Positions 36,607-45,668 of a DNA stretch of 55,620 bases are shown one piece after another. Every line of letters starts with the position of its first letter. The first letter of the stretch is position 1. Location of the stretch: NCBI GenBank assembly GCA_903831655.1, contig CAIKYO010000126.1, positions 1-55,620 of the forward strand. The letters are read 5' to 3'. The notes below the pieces were generated by a model. It was not told the origin of the DNA, ran no database searches, and saw nothing but the letters and a program-made list of their open reading frames with translations. A program made the position numbers and the translations under genes. Origin of the DNA: an uncultured Burkholderiales bacterium. GTDB taxonomy: Bacteria; Pseudomonadota; Gammaproteobacteria; Burkholderiales; Burkholderiaceae_C.

Positions 36607-36801
36607 TCGAGTTTACTAATGATCAAACTGATCGCGGCTTTCATTCAACAAAGGGTAAGTGCTAAATCCGACTTCATCAAAAACACCTAAACTGATTTCA
36701 CAAAAATATAACCCCAACCTGTTGATCAATGTGAGCTAAATCAACTCAAGCCTCAATTCTGACCTTTTTTGACCACCAAACGAACACTTCGCTGCCGCTC
36801 A

Positions 36802-37368
36802 ATGTCAGAACCCATCGACACACCTAGCATACCTCAATCAATCAAAGTTGTACTTCTTTGTGCGGTCCTTTATTGGTCAACCTATTGGGTCAATCAATTG
36901 TTGTTCTCCGCATTGCACTTCTCATGGGCTGCAACTTGGATTTATTTACCAACGGGTATGCGCTTGGTGTTGGTGCTCACCTGTGGCGTTTGGGGTTCAA
37001 TTGGCATCGTTTTGGCCTCCGCACTTTTGGGCTTTCAAGTGCATGAAAACTTAGGAGCCAACATCATCATGGTCACTGCTTTGATCTCTGGTCTGGCGCC
37101 CTACTTGGCCAGATTCATAGGCTTAAAGGGATTGGGAATTACAGACACCCTAGAGGCATTGAAGTGGTCAGACTTGTTGCGCTTGAGTTTCATTTGCTCT
37201 ATTTTGAACACACTATTGCATCAAATTTGGTATTCATGGGCGGACCTTGTTGGAGAGGATTGGAGCGAGCAGACTTGGGTCATGTTCAGTGGTGACTTTT
37301 TAGGCTCTATGCTGCTTTTGTATTTCTTAAAATGGTTAAAACCACTTCTCAAGCGCACTTCAAACTGA
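36802..37368 (+). CDS. MASE1-like integral membrane protein without effector domain
   Basis: A 188-residue protein with about five membrane helices. The segment WIYLPTGMRLVLVLTCGVWGSIGI resembles the start of MASE1-type membrane sensor domains, but no kinase, GGDEF or EAL domain follows. The ATG at 36802 is preferred to a TTG at 36769. Neither has a clear ribosome-binding site. The family call is tentative; it could be another unassigned membrane family. Confidence 0.65.
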   Translation: MSEPIDTPSIPQSIKVVLLCAVLYWSTYWVNQLLFSALHFSWAATWIYLPTGMRLVLVLTCGVWGSIGIVLASALLGFQVHENLGANIIMVTALISGLAPYLARFIGLKGLGITDTLEALKWSDLLRLSFICSILNTLLHQIWYSWADLVGEDWSEQTWVMFSGDFLGSMLLLYFLKWLKPLLKRTSN

Positions 37369-37475
37369 ATTCACCTCACCCCCCATTGAAAAATCACAAT
37401 TCTTTCGGTGTGTTGCAGAGTTGGTTACACTTGGATTGAATTCACAGTTACCTCTCGCCCCCCTCTCTCTTGACC

Positions 37476-38759
37476 ATGACCCGTCCATCCATGACCTCCC
37501 CAGACGCTCCCAATGGCGCTCAAAGCAAACATTCACAAACCCTAACTGGCCCCTTAAAGGGCATCAAAGTCGTTGAATTGGGGCAGTTGATTGCAGGTCC
37601 CTTTGCAGCAAAAACACTTGCCGAATTTGGAGCGGACGTGATCAAAGTGGAATCACCAAAAGGCGGTGACCCACTTCGTCAGTGGAGGATCATGCAAGGG
37701 GACACTTCCCTTTGGTGGCAAGTTCAATCGCGAAACAAGCGTTCCTTGGCACTGGATTTGAAACATCCTGAGGCTCAAGACATTGTTCGCGAATTGCTAA
37801 AGGGTGCCGATGTGTTGATCGAAAACTTTCGACCCGGCACGCTGGAGTCTTGGGGCATGGGCCCCGAGGAGCTGGCCGCACTCAACCCACGCTTGATCAT
37901 TCTCAGAATCAGCGGCTATGGACAAACGGGGCCCTACAAAGACAAGCCCGGATTTGGCGTGATTGCAGAGGCCATGGGTGGTATGCGTTACCTCACTGCT
38001 GAACCCTCGCGCGTACCCGTTCGAGTGGGCGTGTCCATTGGAGACACCTTGGCGGCTTTGCACGGTGTGATTGGTATCCTAATGTGCATCATTGAACGTG
38101 AGCGATCCGGACTTGGGCAAGTCATTGACATGGCGCTTTATGAGGCGGTCTTTAATTGCATGGAGAGCTTGCTGCCTGAATACAGTGCCAAAGGAATTGT
38201 TCGTGAGGCAGCAGGCAGTGCACTGCCAGGCATTGCTCCCACCAATGCATATCGCTGCAAGGACGGAGGCTACGCTTTGATTGCAGGCAATGGAGACAGC
38301 ATCTTCAAGCGATTGATGAACGCCATCGGACGCTATGACCTGGGACAAGATCCTCAACTCGAGCACAATGCGGGACGGGTCCAAAGGGTTCAAGAAATTG
38401 ATTTTGCCATCGAAGCTTGGAGCCTACAAAGAAGCGTTGATGAGGTGATGAACATTTTGGACCAAGCACAGGTTCCTGCAGGAAAAATCTACACGGTGGC
38501 CGATATTGCCAAAGACCCTCACTACCATGCCAGGGGCATGATCGAGCGCATTTCACTGCGCGATGGTTTTGAGCTTGATGTCCCCGGTCCAACACCTAAA
38601 TTGAGTCGCACCCCCGCCAATCGAGTGCATTTGGCTCCTGAGATTGGAGAGCACACACTGCAGACCTTAAGGGAGATTGGTCTTGATGAGCTGCAAATCA
38701 AAGCGCTCCTTGAAAAAGGCATTATTGCCTCGACTCCTCAAAACAAAGTTCAATTGTGA
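37476..38759 (+). CDS. class III CoA-transferase (CaiB/BaiF family)
   Basis: A 427-residue acyl-CoA:carboxylate CoA-transferase. The N-terminal LKGIKVVELGQLIAGPFAAK and GADVIKVESPKGGDPLR segments and the ENFRPGTLESWG segment are typical. The catalytic aspartate should lie in the region VIDMALYEAVFNCM. Substrates vary widely in this family and cannot be read here. The start is uncertain between TTG 37470, ATG 37476 and ATG 37491. Its stop overlaps the next gene's GTG start by 4 nt. Confidence 0.92.
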   Translation: MTRPSMTSPDAPNGAQSKHSQTLTGPLKGIKVVELGQLIAGPFAAKTLAEFGADVIKVESPKGGDPLRQWRIMQGDTSLWWQVQSRNKRSLALDLKHPEAQDIVRELLKGADVLIENFRPGTLESWGMGPEELAALNPRLIILRISGYGQTGPYKDKPGFGVIAEAMGGMRYLTAEPSRVPVRVGVSIGDTLAALHGVIGILMCIIERERSGLGQVIDMALYEAVFNCMESLLPEYSAKGIVREAAGSALPGIAPTNAYRCKDGGYALIAGNGDSIFKRLMNAIGRYDLGQDPQLEHNAGRVQRVQEIDFAIEAWSLQRSVDEVMNILDQAQVPAGKIYTVADIAKDPHYHARGMIERISLRDGFELDVPGPTPKLSRTPANRVHLAPEIGEHTLQTLREIGLDELQIKALLEKGIIASTPQNKVQL

Positions 38760-39913
38760 ACAGCACAACAAAGACAACTGCTTTCGTTTGGAAGAGTCAA
38801 AATGCAATTGCTTGCCCGTCGCAGTTTAAAGTCCTGAGCGACCAAAGCGGCGCTGATGAAGCTTTATCACTGGCCAGACAAGGCATGGGACTCTTGTGGC
38901 AAGGGGATTACCACTTGGCGCGTCAAATGCTCTTGGCCTTGGGCAAACGTGCAGCCATCCGAAAAAAAGCTCACCGCGCTCAAGCTGCAAAGACTCCAGC
39001 GGAACAATTCCACGCACACAGACTTCAGTTGACACAGCACCATCAGTTGCTCAACCGTTTGTGCATTCAAATTGAACCCGACGGCACGATTGCCCTCAAT
39101 AAAGCACCTCCCATCAAAGATGTTTTACAACACGTTTGGGGTACAACAACCCACAACCAGCAAGATGGTTCTGATTTGCCTTGGCGAGTGTCTCTCAAAG
39201 AGTTGCTGGGTTGGATTGGTGCGTACGAATGGTTCAAAAATGGCATCTCGGTTGCTGAGCTCGACTCTGCGGGCTCACAGCGCATTCACCCCCACTTCGG
39301 CGTATTTGCTCCTAGCCGCAAGGATTACCTTCAGTTGGTCCATGACGCCCCTTTGCCCGCCTCAAAAGAGGTGGTCTTTGACATCGGAGTGGGCACGGGC
39401 GTATTGAGCGCCATTTTGCTCAACCGGGGGATGCAACATGCAATCTGCACAGACTTGGAGAGCCGGAGTTTGGAGTGTGCACGAGATAATTTTCAAAGAC
39501 TGGGTTTGAGCCAAAAGTGCACACTGATTCAAACCGATTTATTTCCTGAGGGTTTGGCTGACTTGATCGTTTGCAATCCACCCTGGTTGCCTGGCAAAGC
39601 CAGAAGTCCGCTGGAGAGAGCCGTCTTTGATGAAGGCTCCCACATGCTCAAGGGCTACTTGGCCGGTCTTGGCTCACACCTCAAACCAAACGGTGAGGGT
39701 TGGCTCATCATCTCCGACTTGGCTGAGAGGTTGGGCTTGCGCTCACCCTGTGAAATTGAAGAGTGGGTGGCAATGCATGGACTTCAAGTAATTGAGCGTC
39801 ATAGCGTACTTTCCTCTCACCCCAAATCAAAAAATACCTCCGACCCTTTTCACCAAGCCCGCGCAAGTGAGATCACCTCACTATGGAGGCTTGGCGTATT
39901 GAATGCAACTTAA
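38756..39913 (+). CDS. class I SAM-dependent methyltransferase with N-terminal extension
   Basis: A 385-residue protein starting with GTG inside the stop of the CoA-transferase gene. Residues 1-200 are an unrecognised Gln/His/Ala-rich region with an Arg/Lys-rich helix around position 65. Residues 205-340 form a Rossmann methyltransferase with VFDIGVGTGVLSAIL (SAM site) and VCNPPWLPG, an NPPW motif like that of N5-glutamine and small-molecule N-methyltransferases (PrmC/TrmN6-like). Its target is unknown. Confidence 0.85.
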   Translation: MNSTTKTTAFVWKSQNAIACPSQFKVLSDQSGADEALSLARQGMGLLWQGDYHLARQMLLALGKRAAIRKKAHRAQAAKTPAEQFHAHRLQLTQHHQLLNRLCIQIEPDGTIALNKAPPIKDVLQHVWGTTTHNQQDGSDLPWRVSLKELLGWIGAYEWFKNGISVAELDSAGSQRIHPHFGVFAPSRKDYLQLVHDAPLPASKEVVFDIGVGTGVLSAILLNRGMQHAICTDLESRSLECARDNFQRLGLSQKCTLIQTDLFPEGLADLIVCNPPWLPGKARSPLERAVFDEGSHMLKGYLAGLGSHLKPNGEGWLIISDLAERLGLRSPCEIEEWVAMHGLQVIERHSVLSSHPKSKNTSDPFHQARASEITSLWRLGVLNAT

Positions 39914-39931
39914 AAAATTAAGAAATCGATC

Positions 39932-40543
39932 ATGAACACCAAACGCACATCCACACACCCCAACACCGATCCGAGGTACTGGAACGAAAGGTACCAGGAC
40001 GATTTCTTTGCCTACGGACAAGAGCCCAATGCGTACTTGAAATCGCATTGGCACCATGCTCCCAAGGGACGCGCTTTGTGCTTGGCTGACGGCGAGGGAC
40101 GCAATGGCGTGTTTTTGGCTCAAATGGGCTTTGAAGTCACTTGTTTAGACTTCTCCCTCGAAGCACAAAAAAAAGCCCTTGCTTTGGCTCAAAGCAAAGG
40201 CGTCCGAATTCATTATGAAATTCAAGATCTCAACCAATATGACCTGCAGCCATCCTCTTGGGATTTGATTGCCAGCATTTTCTTTCAACCCGCTGTGAAC
40301 ACACGGCAAAGACTTTACTCGCAATTGCAACAAGCGCTCAAACCCGGGGGCGTCTTCGTATTGGAGTGCAAGTGCGAAGAAAACTCAGATGCCAACAATC
40401 GATACCCAGGGGTTGCGCAGTTGAGCAAAGAGATAGAACCCTTGAAGGTCATACATGCCTTGGAGGCTCAACACCACTTGAATGAGGGTGTCTACCACCA
40501 AGGAGAGCAACGAACCACACAAATTTGTGCAGTTCGTTCCTAA
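39932..40543 (+). CDS. class I SAM-dependent methyltransferase, TehB-like
   Basis: A 203-residue methyltransferase. It begins YWNERYQDDFFAYGQEPNAYL, characteristic of the TehB/SmtA-like group. The SAM-binding loop is ALCLADGEGRNGVFLA, and the C-terminal half has LKPGGVFVLE. It starts 18 bp after the preceding methyltransferase and converges on a helicase gene with a 3-bp gap. Members are annotated in thiol or tellurite methylation, but the substrate here is not known. Confidence 0.88.
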   Translation: MNTKRTSTHPNTDPRYWNERYQDDFFAYGQEPNAYLKSHWHHAPKGRALCLADGEGRNGVFLAQMGFEVTCLDFSLEAQKKALALAQSKGVRIHYEIQDLNQYDLQPSSWDLIASIFFQPAVNTRQRLYSQLQQALKPGGVFVLECKCEENSDANNRYPGVAQLSKEIEPLKVIHALEAQHHLNEGVYHQGEQRTTQICAVRS

Positions 40544-40546
40544 TCA

Positions 40547-42565
40547 TTAACGGGCTTTGGGCTTAAAGCTTTTGGCAAAAGCGGGCTTGCCCACTTTAAC
40601 CACTGGAGCACCGCCTCTGGGGCCTGCATGAGCGTGTGAATGATCACGGTCTGAGCGATCTCTTGGCCCTTGACCTCCAAAGCCACCCTCGCGCTGTCCG
40701 CCAGCAAAACCACCCTCACGGTGTCCACCATCGCGATGTCCACCACCAAAGCCACCTTCGCGCTGACCTCCAGCAAAACCGCCCTCACGGTGTCCACCAC
40801 CAAAGCCACCCTCGCGCTGACCTCCAGCAAAACCACCTTCACGGTGTCCGCCACCAAAGCCACCACCGCCACCGCCAAATGACCTGCCTCTTGGGCGAGC
40901 ATTGGATGAGGGGCCGCCACGACGCTTGTCATCAAAGCCACGGGGACGCTCATTGCGTTGTGTGGGCTCAAGTCCAGGCACAACTTCGCATTGAATGGGT
41001 TGACGCGTGTAAGCCTCAATGTCACCAATCTTGCGACGATCTCTGAACTCAGCAAAAGTCACAGCCAAACCATCACGACCGGCACGACCTGTTCGTCCAA
41101 TGCGGTGAGTGTAGTCCTCGCTCTTCATGGGCAAGCCGTAGTTAAAGACGTGACTGATTGAGGGCACATCAATGCCGCGAGCAGCAACATCGGTGGCCAC
41201 CAAAATTTGAACTTGCCCGTTCCTCAAAGCCATCAACCTTCTGTTGCGAAGACCTTGACTCAAAGCGCCGTGCAAGGCCACTGCAGAAAAACCAACTTGT
41301 TGTAAGTCTTGTGCCAAACCATCGCACTCAACTTGAGTGCTCGCAAACACAATGGCTTGCTCAATGCTTGTATCCCTGAGCCAGTGATCCAACAGTTTTC
41401 TCTTGTGCTGTGAATTGTCAGCCCAAAACAGCAACTGCTTGATGTTGGAGTGTTTCTCTTGGGGAGAGTCAATTTGGATGCGCTGAGGCTCTCTCATCAC
41501 ACGAGCTGCCAGAGCTTGAATGCGGGGTGCGAAAGTGGCTGAGAACATCATGGTTTGATGACGCTCAATGGTGAGTTGATTGATCTCTGCCAAATCATCA
41601 GAAAAGCCCAAATCCAACATGCGATCGGCCTCATCAACCACCAAGAACTGCACGTCCTCGAGTTTGATGTGCATTGAACGCTGCAAGTCAATCAAGCGTC
41701 CAGGAGTGGCCACCACCAAGTCAGCATTTTGCAGCTTGGCAATTTGCAACGCATAGGGCATTCCACCCACCACAGTTGCAACACGCAATCCCTTGCAATG
41801 CTTGACCAGTCCGATGGCATCGTGTGCCACTTGCTGGGCCAACTCACGGGTAGGACACAACACCAATGCGCCAGGTGTGGCGGCCTTGAAGTTGCGGGCA
41901 TTGGTTGGATCTTTGCGCTTGGGACGCTTGGGAGGAGGCGCGCCCGTTGCTTCGGCTTGAGCCACCAAAGCTTCGAAAGCTTTCTGCTCAGCCTTGGATT
42001 TTTCATTCGCTTGCCACAACAAGGTGTGGATCACAGGCAACAAGAACGCAGCCGTTTTTCCAGAACCCGTTTGACTTGAAACCATCAAATCGGTGTGCTT
42101 GTCGTTGACCAAATCTTTCATGGCCAAAGGAATGACCTTGGTTTGAACGGAAGTGGGGGCTGTGTAACCCAAATCAAAGACAGCAGCCACCAACTCACGA
42201 GCCAAACCAAGGGCTTGGAAAGGGTTAGGCGCTTTGGGCTCAGCAGACACTGGCTGTTCAGTTGAAGAATGCTCTTGTGACACCTGAGCTTCAGGGGCTT
42301 GGGCTTTGGGCAATTTAGCAGGCTTGGCCGCTTTGCCAGATTTTTCTGGTGTATTTGAGGCGTTCATGGGCGTCTCCTGTGATTGAACCATCAAGGGCTC
42401 AACCACGCCGTGATCGGGGTGGTGAGAGCCTTCGGCTTGAAGGTGCTCGAGCTCTTGCGCATGAGCGTGCTCATGGCCATGATCGAATGCGTCTTCGGTT
42501 TTGTGTTGTAGGGTTTGATTGGGCTCAGCAATAGCCAAAGCCTCGACTTCAAATGAATCGGACAT
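40547..42565 (-). CDS. DEAD-box RNA helicase with His-rich N-terminus and repeat tail
   Basis: A 672-residue RNA helicase. After an extension of about 110 residues come the Q motif (GYTAPTSVQTKVIP), SQTGSGKT, PTRELAQQ, VDEAD, SAT and [10 protein letters not shown]. An insert of about 35 residues rich in Lys, Glu and Ala follows motif I. The tail is made of Gly-Arg-His repeats encoded by 54-bp units (see 40676-40866). The N-terminus contains a His cluster (HGHEHAHA). The start is uncertain: ATG 42565 has a weak ribosome site, while ATG 42367 has AGGAG 6 nt upstream and would remove the His-rich leader. Confidence 0.92.
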   Translation of the reverse strand: MSDSFEVEALAIAEPNQTLQHKTEDAFDHGHEHAHAQELEHLQAEGSHHPDHGVVEPLMVQSQETPMNASNTPEKSGKAAKPAKLPKAQAPEAQVSQEHSSTEQPVSAEPKAPNPFQALGLARELVAAVFDLGYTAPTSVQTKVIPLAMKDLVNDKHTDLMVSSQTGSGKTAAFLLPVIHTLLWQANEKSKAEQKAFEALVAQAEATGAPPPKRPKRKDPTNARNFKAATPGALVLCPTRELAQQVAHDAIGLVKHCKGLRVATVVGGMPYALQIAKLQNADLVVATPGRLIDLQRSMHIKLEDVQFLVVDEADRMLDLGFSDDLAEINQLTIERHQTMMFSATFAPRIQALAARVMREPQRIQIDSPQEKHSNIKQLLFWADNSQHKRKLLDHWLRDTSIEQAIVFASTQVECDGLAQDLQQVGFSAVALHGALSQGLRNRRLMALRNGQVQILVATDVAARGIDVPSISHVFNYGLPMKSEDYTHRIGRTGRAGRDGLAVTFAEFRDRRKIGDIEAYTRQPIQCEVVPGLEPTQRNERPRGFDDKRRGGPSSNARPRGRSFGGGGGGFGGGHREGGFAGGQREGGFGGGHREGGFAGGQREGGFGGGHRDGGHREGGFAGGQREGGFGGQGPRDRSDRDHSHAHAGPRGGAPVVKVGKPAFAKSFKPKAR
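40676..40866 (-). repeat. 54-bp tandem repeats in the helicase tail
   Basis: About four in-frame copies of a 54-bp unit, aligned at 40679, 40748, 40802 and 40856. They encode GGFGGGHREGGFAGGQRE with few changes. One copy carries an extra 15 bp (HRDGG). Divergence is mostly at third positions. The array is likely to vary in copy number between strains. Confidence 0.85.
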
Positions 42566-42607
42566 GTTTTTTTCTCGCACCCAAAAGGTGTGCGACTCCA
42601 TCTAGAG

Positions 42608-42692
42608 AGGTTGAAACAACATCAACCTTCAGACAGAGTTCTACGCTTGAGTTGAATTTGAAAAAGAGGCCAACCAGGGGTTGACTCTGTCT
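42608..42692 (-). promoter_or_regulatory. two inverted repeats in the helicase leader
   Basis: A 7-bp hairpin AGGTTGA/TCAACCT (42608-42614 with 42622-42628, 7-nt loop) is followed by a 9-bp inverted repeat AGACAGAGT/ACTCTGTCT (42631-42639 with 42684-42692, 44-nt spacing). Both lie within 130 nt upstream of the helicase start, in its probable 5' leader. Confidence 0.35.
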
Positions 42693-42752
42693 CAAAACCA
42701 GCGTGTACGGCCTCCATTAATGACGGGGCCCAAGGTGTGAGGGGAGATGCGC

Positions 42753-42776
42753 GAGTTCGCCAAATTGGACGAACTC
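42753..42776. promoter_or_regulatory. dyad-symmetric element between orn and the helicase
   Basis: A perfect 7-bp inverted repeat, GAGTTCG and CGAACTC, around a 10-nt centre that itself contains CCAAATTGG. No T tract follows on the orn strand. It may be an operator or an mRNA 3'-end structure. Confidence 0.35.
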
Positions 42777-42836
42777 ATAGATTATTGCACACCCTCGGGT
42801 TTTCACCAAGCTTTTTTTATGAAAGCTGTTGTTGAC

Positions 42837-43427
42837 TCAACTCAAATTCAAAAAATGAGTGCGGTAGTGAATGAGTTCATCGATGCTTTCATGGACATCG
42901 GCCAATGCGGTGTGCTTTTGCTGCTTTTTAAAGCTCGAGAAGGCGGAGGGTTTCCAGCGCTTGGCCAGCTCCTTGAGGGTGGAGACATCCAAGTTGCGAT
43001 AATGAAACCATGACTCGAGTTGAGGCATGTATTTAACCAAAAATCGCCGATCTTGACTGATGGTGTTGCCGCACATGGGAGAGACCCCCTTGGAGACGTA
43101 CTGCTTGATAAAGTCAATCAATTGCGCTTGGGCTTGGTTTTCATCCAAGGTCGAACTCTTGACTTTGTCAATCAAACCACTTTTGCCATGTGTGCCTTTG
43201 TTCCACGCATCCATCCCGTCTAAGAGCTTGTCATCTTGGTGCAAGACCAACACGGGGCCTTCAATTCGAGGCGTCAGATCTGGACCTGTGACGATGATGG
43301 CAATCTCCAAAAGCTTTTCCCGCTCAGGATCCAGCCCCGACATCTCGCAATCGATCCAGATTAAATTTTGATCATTTTTTTTAAGTGCTGCGCTTTCTGG
43401 AGCACTGGCTGGGACATTTGTATTCAT
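42837..43427 (-). CDS. orn: oligoribonuclease
   Basis: 3'-to-5' exonuclease that degrades 2-5-nt RNAs and linear pGpG; essential in many proteobacteria. The DEDDh motifs are visible: [11 protein letters not shown] (Asp and Glu), [15 protein letters not shown], and the C-terminal [18 protein letters not shown] with its His and Asp. The 196-residue form from the ATG at 43427 is chosen; it has about 15 residues before the domain. It is divergent from the M48 peptidase gene with 55 bp between. Confidence 0.95.
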   Translation of the reverse strand: MNTNVPASAPESAALKKNDQNLIWIDCEMSGLDPEREKLLEIAIIVTGPDLTPRIEGPVLVLHQDDKLLDGMDAWNKGTHGKSGLIDKVKSSTLDENQAQAQLIDFIKQYVSKGVSPMCGNTISQDRRFLVKYMPQLESWFHYRNLDVSTLKELAKRWKPSAFSSFKKQQKHTALADVHESIDELIHYRTHFLNLS

Positions 43428-43482
43428 CCCCCAATTGTCACCCAAGCTGGGCTGGTTTTAAAAAAAGACCTAAACTATAGGG

Positions 43483-44751
43483 ATGAATTCATCCAATTTA
43501 ATGACTTTGGCCTTTGTGGCCGCTTTGGGGCTCAATATCCTTGTGAAATTGTGGCTCATGACCCGCCAAAACCAGCATGTGGCCCAAAACCGCGCTGAAG
43601 TGCCCAAGAATTTTGCAAACACCATCACCTTAGACCAACACCAAAAGGCAGCCGATTACACCTTGGCAAAATCCAAAGTGGGACTGGTGGATTTGATCTT
43701 GGAGTCCATTGTGATGCTTGGTTGGACCTTGCTTGGCGGTCTAGAGTGGCTCAACCAGGCCCTCTTGAGCTGGATGGGCGCTGGACTCACTCAAGAGTTG
43801 GCCTTGATGGTGTCTTTCATGCTCATTGGAGGCTTGATCTCATTGCCGCTCAGTTGGTATCAAACCTTTGTGGTCGAAGAGCGCTTTGGATTCAACAAGA
43901 CGACTCCTCAACTTTGGCTCATAGACATGGTCAAAGGACTTGCTCTGGGCGCCATTTTGGGGCTACCTCTGCTCGCTTTGGTCTTGTGGCTGATGGAGAT
44001 GGGTGGCCAAGTTTGGTGGATTTGGGCTTGGGGAGCATTGGTGGGTTTTCAACTGCTCATGATGTGGATCGCACCCAATTGGTTGATGCCTCTCTTTAAC
44101 AAATTCACCCCTCTTGAGGACTCCCAACTCATTGAACGAATCACAGCACTCATGAACAAATCCGGCTTCAAAGCGAAGGGATTTTTTGTCATGGACGGCT
44201 CCAAGCGTTCGGCTCATTCAAACGCATTCTTCACTGGCATTGGTAGCAGCAAACGGGTGGTGTTTTTCGACACACTCTTGTCTCAACTCTCAGGCGATGA
44301 GATGGAAGCAGTATTGGCCCACGAGTTGGGACACTTCAAGCACAAACACATCATCAAAATGATGTTCACCAGTTTTGCGCTGACTCTGATAGGTCTGGCC
44401 TTGCTGGGTTGGCTCATGACGCACAGTTGGTTCTACACGGGCCTTGGTGTGTCTCCCAGTGTTTATGCAAGTGGCGCAGGACAAAACAACGCACTCGCCC
44501 TTTTGCTCTTTATGATGGTGGTGCCCCTGGTCACCTTTTTGAGTGCGCCCATCAGCAGCGCACGCTCTCGCAAGCAAGAGTTTGAGGCCGATGCGTATGC
44601 CGCTCACGTGAGCTCTGCCTCATGGCTTGCAAGCGCATTGATCAAGCTCTACCAAGACAACGCATCCACACTCACACCGGACCCATGGTTTGTGAAGTTT
44701 TATTACTCTCACCCCCCCGCCTCTGAGCGACTTGAGCGCATGCTCGCATGA
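43483..44751 (+). CDS. M48 family zinc metallopeptidase, Ste24-like
   Basis: A 422-residue integral-membrane protease. The zinc site HELGHFKHKH (HExxH) and the third ligand in EFEADAYA are intact, and several hydrophobic segments surround them as in the Ste24/CAAX-protease family. Bacterial members act in envelope quality control. A later in-frame ATG at 43501 is possible. The gene overlaps rsgA by 4 nt, an order that is common in Burkholderiales. Confidence 0.94.
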   Translation: MNSSNLMTLAFVAALGLNILVKLWLMTRQNQHVAQNRAEVPKNFANTITLDQHQKAADYTLAKSKVGLVDLILESIVMLGWTLLGGLEWLNQALLSWMGAGLTQELALMVSFMLIGGLISLPLSWYQTFVVEERFGFNKTTPQLWLIDMVKGLALGAILGLPLLALVLWLMEMGGQVWWIWAWGALVGFQLLMMWIAPNWLMPLFNKFTPLEDSQLIERITALMNKSGFKAKGFFVMDGSKRSAHSNAFFTGIGSSKRVVFFDTLLSQLSGDEMEAVLAHELGHFKHKHIIKMMFTSFALTLIGLALLGWLMTHSWFYTGLGVSPSVYASGAGQNNALALLLFMMVVPLVTFLSAPISSARSRKQEFEADAYAAHVSSASWLASALIKLYQDNASTLTPDPWFVKFYYSHPPASERLERMLA

Positions 44752-45659
44752 GTCAAACTCCCACCCAAATGCAACTCGGCTTGGTGGTGAGTAGCCATGG
44801 GAGACATGTCGTGGTTGAAACTGCCGAGGGGACTCGAGTGCTTTGTCACCCCAGAAAGAAGAACAATCTCGCCTTGGTGGGAGACCAAGTCCAGTGGATG
44901 GCCTCCACAGATGAAGGCGTGATTGAAGCGGTCTTGCCCAGAAAAAATGAACTCTACCGGCAAGATGAAATGAGGACCAAATCGTTTGCAGCCAACATCG
45001 ATTTGCTCTTGATATTGATTGCAGCCAAACCAGAATTCTCAGAGACACAACTCACCCGCGCCTTAATTGCAGCCCAATCGGCAGGCATACAGGCCATGAT
45101 CGTGCTTAACAAATCAGATTTGGTAGAGGACTTTGAGCGCTCTTGGGCACGCCTCAAAGACTACCCAGGGATGGGTTATCAGTTGCACAAACTCTCCATC
45201 AAACACGACCCCGATTCTTTTAGCGGCATCATGAAAGGCTTGCTCAACAAAACCACCTTGCTCCTGGGCCCCTCCGGTGTTGGCAAGAGCACCTTCATCA
45301 ACCACGCGATTCCCTCAGCCCTTGTGCAAACGCAAGAGATCAGTCAGGCCTTGAACTCTGGCAAACACACCACCACCTCTTCTACACTTTACTGGGTGGA
45401 TGCTGAAAAACGCACCGCGCTCATTGACTCTCCGGGCTTTCAGTCTTTTGGCATTCATCAAATTGACCCCGCCAAGCTCAGTCAATACATGCCAGACCTC
45501 GATAGGAACGCCAAGCAATGTCGCTTCTACAACTGCACCCACTTGCATGAACCAGGGTGCGGTGTGAGAAGTGCTTTGGAGCAAGGGGACATTTCCCCAA
45601 ATCGATACAAAATTTATGAACAGCTCTACGAAGAGCTCAGTCAACCCAAAAACTTTTAA
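44748..45659 (+). CDS. rsgA: ribosome small subunit-dependent GTPase RsgA
   Basis: Circularly permuted GTPase (303 residues) in late 30S maturation. An N-terminal OB fold precedes the G domain, where motif order is G4 (NKSD), G1 (GPSGVGKSTFINH), then G3 (DSPGF). The C-terminal zinc finger is CRFYNCTHLHEPGCGV. It starts with ATG overlapping the protease stop and converges on the CobD/CbiB-like gene. Confidence 0.96.
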   Translation: MSQTPTQMQLGLVVSSHGRHVVVETAEGTRVLCHPRKKNNLALVGDQVQWMASTDEGVIEAVLPRKNELYRQDEMRTKSFAANIDLLLILIAAKPEFSETQLTRALIAAQSAGIQAMIVLNKSDLVEDFERSWARLKDYPGMGYQLHKLSIKHDPDSFSGIMKGLLNKTTLLLGPSGVGKSTFINHAIPSALVQTQEISQALNSGKHTTTSSTLYWVDAEKRTALIDSPGFQSFGIHQIDPAKLSQYMPDLDRNAKQCRFYNCTHLHEPGCGVRSALEQGDISPNRYKIYEQLYEELSQPKNF

Positions 45660-45668
45660 TCGACAGAA

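Noticed and set aside
40540-41055. 171-residue Val/Ala-rich minus-strand frame within the second helicase
   Set aside because: It arises from reading the 54-bp repeats in another frame.
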